Translations under genes and position numbers: made by a program
Source of the DNA: Tamarix chinensis
Lineage: Eukaryota; Streptophyta; Magnoliopsida; Caryophyllales; Tamaricaceae
Reading direction: 5' to 3'
NCBI GenBank assembly: GCA_030549775.1
Contig: CM060175.1
Coordinates: 33,769,262-33,833,261 of the forward strand
DNA: 64,000 nucleotides
The notes under the pieces: generated by a model
Seen by the model: only the letters and a program-made list of their open reading frames with translations
Database searches by the model: none
Told to the model about the DNA's origin: nothing
Part shown: positions 25,601 through 37,600 of the stretch, piece after piece
How positions within the stretch are numbered: position 1 is the first letter of the stretch
How the letters are laid out: each line of letters begins with the position of its first letter

Positions 25601-28600
25601 TCTTCTTTTTCCTCCCTTTGCTTTACTTCTCCTTATCTTCATTTTAATTATTTTTTTCTATAAGGAAATAAGATTAAGGTAAAGAAAATATATTAAAGTT
25701 TTTGGTTTTATCCTCTTGGAAAGACCATATTTGGAGTAAAAGGTAGGGCACACATTTTCTTCTTCTTCTTCTTCTTCTTCTTCTTCTTCTTCTTCTTCTT
25801 CTTCTTCTTCTTTTCTTCTTATTTTCTCTTGTAATATATTTTGTTTTGGTTATGTCTTAAATGGGTTTTAACTATTTTGATTCTTGATTCTCTTAGGAAA
25901 TTAAGGGACTTATTAAATTTATCAAGCTAAGAGATTATTCTCTTGTGGTAGATGATTTTTGCTTAAAGCTGAGACATTATTATCTATCATATGCCTATAT
26001 TCTTGTGAGGAATATTATGGTTTAATAATCCTTATGTGTTCTATGTTTTTCAAGTGTTAATGATATATCTAAATCTGAAGCATGTATCATAGTACATGTT
26101 TTCCTTAGTAGTTTGAGCATGTTTTAGTATTTTGGGTTAGTTTAGTATGATTTTGTGATTTTTAGCATAAGATGCTTCTATGTATCATTTGATATCACAA
26201 ATCTATTTTCTTTATTTTTTAGCATGATGTTTATGTGTTTTCTTAAAAGCTTATAAGCATGCTAAGAGCTACCGTGATTTTGGTTACTTTTTCCTTTATG
26301 GAATATTATTCTACCGATAAAGTCACAAATTAATGGGAAAGATGAATGGACATAGCTATTGTTTTTGTCAACCAATTTGGGTCTTCAGTTAATAGAAAAA
26401 ATAGTGGAAAACTCTAGTATGTTATTAACTCTAATATATATCTCTTAAAAGTTTACCTAAGGTTATTTTTAGTCTCTCTTTTTAGGTTTCCTTTGGAACA
26501 TAAATAACTACTTGTAATTAAGAGGAAATAAATAAAAATGGGAAATTTTGTGTATCTTGTTTACTTGAGTTCAGTGTTTTTTTCAAAACACCCTTTTTGG
26601 TGGCTTGCATTATCTTGGTTAATGTTTGTTGTAAACACTTAAAACACCCATTATGATTAATCAATAAAAATCAAATAAAGGATTAGTTAAGGGTGTAATG
26701 GACTCAAAATCGGGGGTATTTCTCATTACCTAGGTTCCTTAATGAGATGGATGGTAAAGATACTTTAAAAAGTACACTTTGCACTAGCATAAAGTCGCAG
26801 TTAGAGTTATAATCTTATGTTTTTCCCAATCATGGATATAGATAATGGTTTAATTTTAATGAGCATGTTTTTGGTTTTGTTGTGACACAAATTAGTATAT
26901 ACCCCTTACAATAGAGACCAAGTGAGATTGATGTGAAAATTTTCTTAGAAAAGCCCCTTAGCACTAGTGTGTAGTTGTAATGGGAGTTGCAATCCTTCGC
27001 TAGTCTCCATCACCGATGTTTTTTTCCGTTATTGATATTACTTAGAATTACCTTTATATCTTGGCTTGTCTTAGAGATTTATGAAAGACATAAAACTTAA
27101 CATATACCTTCTTACCTTGAAAACCAAGTGAGGTTGATGTGGATTCTTGATAAAAGCCCACATGGCACTCACGTGTAGTGGTGGAGGGAGTTGGAGTCCT
27201 CTACTATTCCCATCATGAGTAGTGGCATTACTTGTAATTATCCTTATGGCTTATCCTCATAATTCTTAAACAGATAGCTACGTTTGTTTTTCATATTTTG
27301 ATGTTTTAGATATGTTATCCATGATCTTACATGTTATGTTTTCCAATCATATTATACACCATGTTTTTCTATTACATAAGTGTGAAGCATAGGCCCTTAC
27401 TATATTCCATGTAGTTTATTTTTCCGGTACTTCACTATAATGATACTACATTTATGTGGTCATTGTAATGATTTGGCTTCTATTCCAATGAACATAGGAA
27501 AATCTATATGCATATAATTCTAATCTCAAGTATGTTGAGGGCATTCTCGTGCATTAGTAGTTTTTCATTAGTTGGGGATAAAGATTTTTAATTTAATTTA
27601 GTTAGATTTAGGTTAATTAGGTTAGAATATTTTTTCCTAGTGGGTTGGGATGTTTTTCCTCATTTTGGTTGTTTGAGCTATTGGATTTTGTTCAAGTATT
27701 TGTATTACATACACCTATATCTCCCTTCTATACTATTCTCATCGTCATTACTATTATATTATTAGTGCATGCATCTTTTGTTTGTCCATTCTATTTTCCT
27801 TGCATCAGACATAAGTTAGGTAATCATCACACCTCTTCTATGATTGATTTAATAGTAACATCTCCTAGTGTTATTTTATTATGCTTTTGCACTATCTTCA
27901 AAACAAAATTCTCTTGTTCAAAGTGTAGTGAGTTAAAAGTTGGTATCAAATCCTATGGCATTAAAATCTTGAAGTTGCCTTGTGAAAGAAAATTTCTTTA
28001 ACCTCATATAAGCTAGTAGAAGATAATGTTGTTTGTGAGTGTGCATTAGTTAACATTAGGAGTTTGCTAGAAATTTATTATATAAACTAAATGTGGACCT
28101 TATGTGCAATGTGTTACCTCTATATGTATTAATTTTATAGCTAATAATTATGATTTTCCACACAATCTTAGTATTTAAGGAGTCTAATGACTACAAATTG
28201 GCAACTTAAGCACCTTATGGAGGTGGTTTTGGCCTTTATGGAGTGACATATGTTATGTGAGGGGCCTTAATAGCCATTCCCACCACTACCTTTTTTTTTT
28301 ATGCTACCACTAGAGAACTAACTTTTGTAGTTTGGTCAGCACTACCCTCAAATATTTGAGTGTTAAGAAAACCTAGATGTCTTAGAGCAATAACTAAGAG
28401 GTTTTGAGACGGTATTTGTTTCTAGTGTTTATCCAAAGGATAGATGAGTGGATGTTGGGATATTCCATTTGCGAGGTCATGCTGAAGAGTGGTGTAGAGG
28501 TAAATACCTAAGGGGAGTAGCTCTATATTCATGGGAGCCATTTGTGGAGATGTTTGGTGCTTGCTTCAACCCTACTCACTCAAGGATTGTAAAGTAAGAT

Positions 28601-31600
28601 GACTTGAAGGTCTTGTGCTAAGGTATGTTTATAGTGGATGAGTACTACAATCACTACCTCGACTTAGTTCATTTTTCTTCAAAGGTCAATGCTGATGAGA
28701 TGATGATCCATTGACTTTAGTTAGGGTTGAGTGTGAGGCTTCAACATATGTTAGTGGGGACTCATTAGTGGGACTTGTAAGCTATTATGAAAATTTCCTA
28801 GTGGCATTAGTGATTTTTTAGGCATATAGTACCTATTTAGGACCAAGTAGAACTTTCATGATAGTCACCTCTAGGATTAAGTGAAGTGGTTTCAATCCAA
28901 AGTTAGTAACAATCCAAGTTCCACCCCTCACTATGAAGGATAACTAAGTTAGCTAGAAGTGAGGTACTTCATAATCTAGTGGTGCAGCAAGAACCATCCA
29001 ATCTTTGATTATACTAGGCAATTTTTTTGGTGTTATAGATGTGGTAGGTTAGGACATCATCACCTTGATCATTTAGCCATTTAAGGTAGTGTCTTGTAGG
29101 GACCATCTCATTTTTAGGGTATAGTGACATAAACTCCACAAGCTTAAAGGGTTCAATTGATAAATAGTAAGGTTAGCAGGACTACTCAACAATATTGCTT
29201 CAAAGGCTTTATGTTTTCTAGCAAGAGAAGTTATGGTAATGTTGCATGACGACCGCTAGGTAGGCACTTGAATATGTTGAGTCACTAAGAGGCAAATAAG
29301 AAGGAAAATGTCATTGCGAGTACATTTACTATTCTTCTCTCCCTACATGAATATTCTAAGACTTGGGTGCATTTCGTTTTTGTTGTGTTTTTCACTTTCA
29401 TAGCTAGTGAAGTAATGATTCCTTTTAATATAACATAGAATTTTTTATAATTGTGCTTGACGATAAAATTCCATATACTAGACTATATAATTATATGAGA
29501 TTAGTCATTAGGTAAGTGGATTTTAGGTAGAGCTCATAGAGATTGAGCTTCACTACTTCAAGTTGAATCTAGGGATAGACAATTGTCAAAATACTTTAAG
29601 GTGATTGATTGCACACATATGTGTGTGGTTATTAGAAAATCAAAGGGTGTTAGGATTTCTTACAAGTGATATAACCATAGGCCCTTGGTGAGGATTGTAT
29701 CCACTCTTGTCCTTGGTACATTGGTACAGAAGAGGTACCCATTCAACATCAACAATGTTAGGAACTTTGAAACTAGTTAGCCACTAATCAAGGACATGAT
29801 AGTTTTTTGTGATCTTTCACATGTATTTCTTAGTAAGACTATGGGCATGTTGCGAATGCATAAGATAGACTTAAAGATAAACCTTTTGTAATGTATATAG
29901 TATGTGTGAAAAGTACCTTATTTTATGGCACCAATTGAGATGGCCAAATTTCAAACATATTTAGAGGAGTTATTAGAGAAGTGATACATTTGAATGAGTG
30001 TAATGCATTGGAAAGCATGGTTCCTTTTTGTTAGGAACAAGGATGGTGGGTTAAGGCTCTACATTGATTATTAAGAGTGAGCAAGAATATGGTGAAGAAT
30101 AATATCCACCACCGTGGATTAATGACATCTTTGATCAACTACATCAGGAGACAATAATCTTGAAGATCAGCCTCAAATCTAAGTAATATTAGTTGAGGTT
30201 TCCCAAAAGGGGCATACCAAAGTTAGCCTTGAGGATGAGATATAGCCATTAAGAGTTCACAATGGTCCCCTAATAACTCATTAATATGCTAGTGGTTTTC
30301 ATGGCATTCAATAACTACATCTTTTAGTAGTACCTCAATCAATTTTTCGTGGTCTTCATTGATGATATTTTAATTTATCCTAGTGCACATGAGTAGCATG
30401 ACCCAAAATTGAGAGAGATATTATCATTGTTGAGGAACCATCGATTTTATGATATGCTATTAAAGTGTGAGTTTTGGATGGAGAAAGTACCCTTCCTTAG
30501 ACATGTCATCTTGAGGGATAGATAATTAGTGAACCCCCTAAACATTTGTTCAATGTCAAATTAGTTAATGCCAACAAATGTTAGGGAGTTGCATAACTTT
30601 CTAGGCTTCAGAGGCTACTAAAAATGTTTTTTCATTTACTTCTGTATGATAGGTTTTCCTTTAACCATTCTATTTAAGAAGATGATACACATTCAGTGGG
30701 ATGACATGTGTACAGAAGTGTTTTAGGAGTTGAAGATGAGATTATTATACGGTCTAGTGCTTACCTTCATATTAGATATAAAGGGATTCGAACACTACTA
30801 CAAATACGAGAAATAATAACGGGACATTAATAACGGTAGTTCGAAAACCGTTGTCAAACGCGTGAAAATTAATCGGCGGGAAGTTTTGATAACGGTTCTA
30901 GTTAAAAACTGTTATTAAAAGGGCAACGTTAAAATTTGGACGGATGTTTTAATAACGGTTTTATATAAACCGTTATTAAAAGAAGATTTAATAATGGTTC
31001 ATATTAGAACCGTTGTCAAAAGTCAGAAGCTTTTAATGACGGTTCTTCCAGGAACCGTTATTAAAAGATGTTTTAATAACGGTTCTCTCAGGAACCGTTA
31101 TTAAAACCCCAAAATCAAACTTTTATTTCTCGCTCGGTTCTGTTTCGTGCCAAAATTTTCAGACTCTCTGCACTTTCGTTCTCTTGCTCTCCTTCCTTCT
31201 CCTTGCAAACCCTCGCACCGCCAACTCGCACCACCAGGCTCCTCTCAAGTAAAGGAAACACTCGCACCGCCACACTTCTGCCATTGTTCCGAAGCTAGCT
31301 GGCACTTGCACCTTCATCCTCCGTCGTGTTTGAAGCCCTTGCCTCTCTCATCATTCTGACCGTCGTGTTTGTAGCTAGCTCAGTTTATGTATGTGTTTGT
31401 TCTTCCTCTCGTAACTTTTTATCTACTTATATAAATGCATGTCGCCAGGGTTTCGTTCGAAAATGTGTTGTTGAATGTGTTGGCTGAAAATTTTGCTGTT
31501 TGTTGTTGAATTTGTTGCGTTATTGTTATATATTAACAAATGCATGTGTTGGCCGAGAGCTTTACATATTATTGTTGTATGGAGAATATAGATTCAATAT

Positions 31601-34600
31601 TATTTAGAGCTACAACCATAATAAACAAAAGAGAAGACATTATTGAGGTTATTTAGAGCTAGATTCAACTGTAAACTTTGGAGGGTCATAACTTTTTCAT
31701 GCGGCCTCGGATTTAGGTGATCTAGGAGGCTATTTTGGGTATTTTTTCAAGATCTACAACGTGGCAAATCGAAGGAGCCGTTTTGGGCAATATTGGACCC
31801 CAAAAAAGGCCGTTTTGGCCTCTAAATTTAGGTTTTTTTGTGACACAACCTTTTTAGGGCCTTTTTTACAAATTGAACCTTTAATTTAGGGTATGATGGT
31901 GTTATATAACCTCTTGATTATAGTGGTAACATATGTTGCCTACCTTTGTATTATTTTGTATGTAGGGTAATACATGTTTTCATTTATTTTAGTTTTTACT
32001 TTTATCAGAATTGTTTTTCCTCTATTGTTTATCTCTTTATTGTAGTTATGGATGAGATAAGAGCTTCAGGTACCTCCAAAATTGAAGATCTTCGAGACAA
32101 AGGAACTTAGATGATGATGATGAAATTGAAGTTTTTAAGGGTTCAAGTGAAGAAGACGAGCAATGGATCTTATAGTCTAGAATAGATTGGTCAACATAGA
32201 TCCAAGCCATGTATGTTTGCTTTTCCATATTTTTCTATTAATGAATCATGACATACCTAATGGCTAACTGTATATTAATTGAAACATGGGTGTTGTAGTT
32301 TTTCACCGATGACTATGCACGAGGCCAGCAATATAATGTTGATCAAATTGATGAAGTTAGAGGCCAAGCACGTGCACTCATTCATTCGGTAGCGATCTAT
32401 ATATTCTACATGCATTTTTAGGTTTGTATTTCGTCTACCAGCCTAGATATGTGAACTCTTTACTTTGGGGTGTAGAGCTACCAAGTTGTGGTATGCCCAC
32501 TAATTTTATTGCAAGTATAGTTGGTGTATTGAGACATACATACCAATTATAGATTGATTGAAATTATGGTGTGATTGCAGATTTGGTATGAATTGATGTT
32601 GTTTTACATTGCAGATTTGGTAATTGTTTTAACATACAGATTTGGTAACTGTGTATGTGGGCAGGAACAAAACTGCAAAAAAAAGAAGTGGAGTTTTAAT
32701 AACGGTTCTTATAAAAACCGTTATTAAAACCTTGTTTTAATAACGGTTCTGATGAAAACTGTTATTAAAACTCCAGTTTTTAATAACGGTTTTCATAAGA
32801 ACCGTTATTAAAACCTACGTTTTAATAACGGTTTTCATCAGAACCGTTATTAAAAACTGGAGTTTTAATAACGGTTTTTAAGTAAAAACCGTTATTAAAT
32901 ATGAAGTTTACGCACATATTCGCGGGTTTTTGTGTATTTTTCATGACGGTTATGAACCGTTATTAAAGATTTAATAACGGGCGATTCAATAACGGTTGAA
33001 AACCGTTATTAAAATTATAAAATAACCGTTATTAAAACCCCTTTCCGTGGTAGTGGAAGTATATCATAGCACATCCAACCATGGTATGGTGTGTCCATTG
33101 ATGCACCATGTAAGGGTAGTGGTGTATGATTCTCATCATTTGTAGGAGTATGATCAAAACTATCCACATCATGATCTTTAGCTATCTAGAGTGGCCTTTG
33201 TCGTAGAGATTTAGAGACATTAACTATATAGAGTGCAATGTAAGTTCTTCAAAAACCATTAGAGCCTCAAGTACATCATTAATCAATGAGAATTGAGCAT
33301 ATCACAACAAATATGAATAGAGATGGTGAAGGGATACGATTTAGAGTTGACCTAAAATGAGGGTAAGGTTAACGTCATAGCAAATGCTCTTAGTAGGAAG
33401 ACCTCCCATTATCTGAGTTCATTAGTAGTCATTTATTGAATATGAGAGGAGATTAAGGATATAGGTGTATATATTATTGGCTTATGAGATCTTGAAACAA
33501 AAATGATCACTCTCTCGATCACACAAACTGTCTTTGAAGATATCTAAGCTAGTCATTCAGGTGACGTCAAGCTTGAAAGGATCAAATAGGCTATAACATA
33601 AGGTAGAGCTATAATATTTCAGACTTATGAAGGTGGTAAAAAAAAATTATGAGGCTTGTGAGGTGTTCTTTAGAGTTTTGGAAAAATTAAGAGGGATATA
33701 ATAGAGGATGGCTGAGAAATCCCACCATAAACTTCATCACATGATTGACACATAAGTTAAAGAAATTACCTTCTCAAGTGCACTCTTTAAGCTTTTTTTT
33801 TTCCTATTTGTGTTTCTTATTCAAATAAATAAAGCATACTAAGTTCTATCAACAAGTAAACCAAGTTTTCTCTTTGTTGGTATTCTCCTACATTAGTTGT
33901 GATTGCTTAAAGCGATAAGATTGTACATGTTAAGATATACAGGGATGTAGCCTAAACTATCAATGGTCTTAAGATATCCATAAACCTTATTGAGTTTGAG
34001 TTAAATGATTTTAGCATAATTTTAGGGATGGATTGTAATTCCCTATTTCTATAAAATATTGCTATAAGATTTGTCTTGATTTAAAGCACAAAATTATTAT
34101 AATTTATTATTTCATTACATTCCTTTAAAACATTTAAGCTTTTCTTGTGATTTTAGGCTCCATTTATTCATTTAAACCCTTTTACCTTTTGTAGAATTTT
34201 TTCAATTTAAAAAAAAATGCAATGTTTACATCTTTCAACTTCTTAAATTTATTTTTTGGTAGTCGAGGTGTTATAAAAAATTTTAGTAAATGCATTTTTC
34301 ATTTTACATTAAGATGCATGTTTTTCTAGGCTACTACAAGAAAATTATTATTAATGGTTTGGTTCTCCAGACTAAAAACCTATATAATAATTTGGTCATT
34401 TCCAAAAACATATGTTTGTCGTCAAAATCATCTCATGTATATATTTGGTAAATTTTATAATTTGTAGATATTTATTACTATTTATTTTAAATTTTCTTTC
34501 AATCTCTTAATCCTTATTTTTCAAATTGTTATTTTATATACTTTTTCTTATCAAAAATTTACTAAATTGTAGTTTCAACCTCAAAATGGTAATATCAAAC

Positions 34601-37600
34601 TCCTTTCCATGTCTAACGTATTTAAATTTTTATTTTCTCATTATTTTATATTCTTTTCTTCTCCTAAGGTATAAGACACATATGAGTTCATTTTGATGTT
34701 TAAACTTTACAAAACTTTAAAGGCTACTATATTTAGATATTTTTGAGTTATAAAGCTCCTAAAAATGATTTCTTTCACTTTTTATCTCTTCCAAAACTAT
34801 TTCGATGTTTTTAACCTTTTTCATGGAAAACGATAGCTTTCTTATCATATACTATAATTGATCCAAACAAGTTTTATTCTAAGCCCTTAAATATTGGAGA
34901 GGATTAAAATCGGGTCTTAGCCTTAGCCTTCAAATTGGAGAGCTTCTCTTATATCCTTTATTCTTAACCATTTAAAAAATATTATCCTAACTATTACTCA
35001 TTATTATCATGAGTTCTACCTTCCTCTTCTCCACATCGTTCTAACTATACACCAATCACCACCAATATGGAAACATTCTAATCACCTTTCAAACATTATC
35101 CCATCCATCAGTACCATATCTCCTTCCCACTTAGTCTCCACCCTTAATTTGATTACAAATTAGTCACTAACATCTATGCCTTATATACCAAAATCTCCTC
35201 CATCATTACTGTGATACCCCAAATTTAATCTAACACTAATTCAATGTATTTCATATTTTTATCTAACCCTAATACTTGACAATTGATATTTTAATGTTCC
35301 CTAGTTATTTAATCTAGAAGTTTAACTTTAACCTTGAACTTTATGTTCTCTCCAATAAAAACTTTTTTTTCTCCTCGATTTGATCAAGATGGCCTAGCTT
35401 CCTCACTTTCACTCATATTGCAACCACCCGCCATCATCATTACTTATATTGATCAAACATTTTCTCCACTATATATCGACCAACTTGAGACATATGCTCC
35501 ACTACATGCTTCCTACCCAGGCTTCCTTTATACACTTTGTATCTTCTATATATTACCCATGATCTTCACTCCATACTTCACTTTATGCTTGACATAAACT
35601 CTGCCCAACCCCCTTCCTCCATTCTTAGTATCATTATGCATTGCCTAATTCAAACCTCCACCATATTTGTATAGAAAAGTAGCTGCAACTCTTCTTCTCA
35701 AGCCCCCTTCCTAACAAGCTTACACTAAACACCCTAAACTACATCACCCCTTTATGCAAAAACATCTTATTTGTACCATAACTTCATATAACATCCTCCT
35801 CAAGCTATCAATCATAGTTATGTGACATCCCAACACCACAACCATTGCATCATAACTTCACATATCTACTCTTAAATTTTGTCACCCTTTCACACAACAC
35901 CAACAATTTTTGTACCACAACTTAACATAAGTCACCCTAAAACTATATCATAAACTAGGATAAGCCAATCTCATTTGCATCACCACATCATGCCACCCTC
36001 CACCTTGTTTCATCAAACACCCATGTAGCCACCCTATAATTTACATCACTAACCAACACAACCATCCCCATATCTTCATTATGCATAAACACTGCCACAC
36101 ACTTAGTCGTATCACATTTCCACGCAAGTAGTTTCGTTAGTGCCACCCTCCATTTTTATAACCATTTCATAAGTATTTTTCCTATGTTCTAACCTTTTAT
36201 CATTATTGATTTCATGTGCCTTTTTAGTGGCATTAGAAGAGTTTTAGGGCTTATATATGCTTATAGACTAACAACATTTTAGGTAATGATACACATCATA
36301 ATTATGGTTCTGTATGCAATGTGTAAATTTGTATGAAATCTCATATGTGGTATTATTATGTGGATAATTTAATGATGATAATTTATTTATATGATGTGCC
36401 ATATTTTATTATGTAAAAAGAGTAATAAGTGAAAGCATGTGATTATGAGTATAGTTTTGTTACACTCGCACTATAAGTTGAATAATTAGAATTAATTTCT
36501 CTTTAAATTGGGATATTATGTGTTAATTATATACATAAATTTGATTAAATAATATCATGGTGATATGTGTTGTAGGTTGAAAATCAATTGCTTTATGACT
36601 TATAGGGTTTTCCTAAAAATATGTGTGTTTTGGCTAACTTAAAGGCGTTTTGATCATTATTGGTTAAATATAAAATTTTTGGTATTTTAATAACATAAAT
36701 GATTTTAAATATTCTCTATTAATTATGTTGAATACTTCAAGGATTTATGAGTATCCTAGGTCTAATAAAATGAGAAAATAGGTTAAATTAAGAATATTAA
36801 CCATAGAGGCAGGGTCATTATTGCCTTGTTAAAATAATGGATTTAGACCTTTATTTGTAGGCATGTTGTTAATATTGACATCTTAGGATTCTTACTAAAT
36901 TTTAATTTTATATGAGTATTATGCTAAAAGTTATGCCTAACTTGTGAAATAAATATTTTGTAAATACTTAGGAATAATAACTTAGAGGCAGGGTCATTAT
37001 TATGTGTGTAAGATGATTAAGTTAGGTCGTTATTTTAAAATGTGTTGTCAATAATAATATTTTAAAATTTTATGCTAAATTTGGTGTTTGAGTAATTATC
37101 ATGTAAGAAGTTCCTTATCTTTTGAAATTAAGATTCCTTTAGGGAAATATGGTATTTTTTTAGGGGATGTATTGATCATCATTTGGTTGTTTTTGATGCA
37201 TTTTGAATAGTTATGTTAAATATTGATTAGTTGATGTGCATATCTACATGTGTGTTTATAGGACGATCTTAAGATAAATAATAGTGAATAGCATGATAGT
37301 CACTTAATGTAAGAGGTCATATAAGTGTAGACCAAGGTGTTGTGTCCATTCTATTAGACTATAATAGTGGATTAGGAGCATTTATTCCTAATATGTGCTA
37401 TAGAATATTCCATTAGTTCAAGAATAGTACTAAGAAATATGTTGCCTTGGGTTTTTATCACTTAATGATGATAGGGGCTCCGAAGTATTTTTTTCCTCAC
37501 AGGTGCTTCAATCCAATCCACATGAATAAGAATAGTAGGTTCCTCAAACTCAACAAAATTAATAAATTAGATTTGATTGTACCTAATAATGAAACTCTTA

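Larger units (their letters stand above)
30793..33055. mobile_element. Non-autonomous CACTA transposon, 2263 bp, intact ends
   Basis: The left end CACTACTACAAATACG and the right end (reverse complement) CACTACCACGGAAAGG are CACTA-type inverted termini. A 3-bp target duplication GAA flanks it (30790-30792 and 33056-33058), the size expected for CACTA. Both subterminal zones are packed with AATAACGGTT/AACCGTTATT hairpins. CpGs are retained, unlike the surrounding gypsy, so the insertion is relatively young. The interior (31110-32690) has a pyrimidine-rich, transcript-leader-like segment and AT-rich sequence. A 70-codon frame at 31147-31359 and a short acidic frame near 32047 have no transposase domain, so mobilisation would need a transposase in trans. 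Confidence 0.93.
28200..33780 (+). pseudogene. Ty3/gypsy gag-pol remnant, split by a CACTA element
   Basis: Gag at 28440-28760 (WRGKYLRGVALYSWEPFVEM, then FGACFNPTHSRIVK), zinc knuckle CYRCGRLGHHH at about 29030-29065 (last Cys lost), protease/RT through 29480-30700, and RNase H interrupted at 30793-33055. Removing the insert and one copy of the GAA target duplication restores the frame: DIKGFE continues as VYHSTSNHGMVCPLM, then ALSRKTSH near 33395. Integrase is largely missing after about 33780. Multiple stops. It is antisense to the host gene. Confidence 0.85.

Noticed and set aside
27645..28001. 118-codon plus-strand ORF, the second longest in the window
   Set aside because: It crosses the LTR end and the tRNA-iMet primer-binding site of a gypsy element, so it is non-coding leader sequence.
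31147..31359. 70-codon frame inside the CACTA element as a captured gene
   Set aside because: Pyrimidine-rich leader-type sequence with Ser/Pro/His bias and no recognisable domain; could only be supported by transcripts.
34050..35204. Possible LTR spanning the region before the solo LTR
   Set aside because: No termini, primer site or TSD; similarity to LTR pyrimidine tracts is compositional only.
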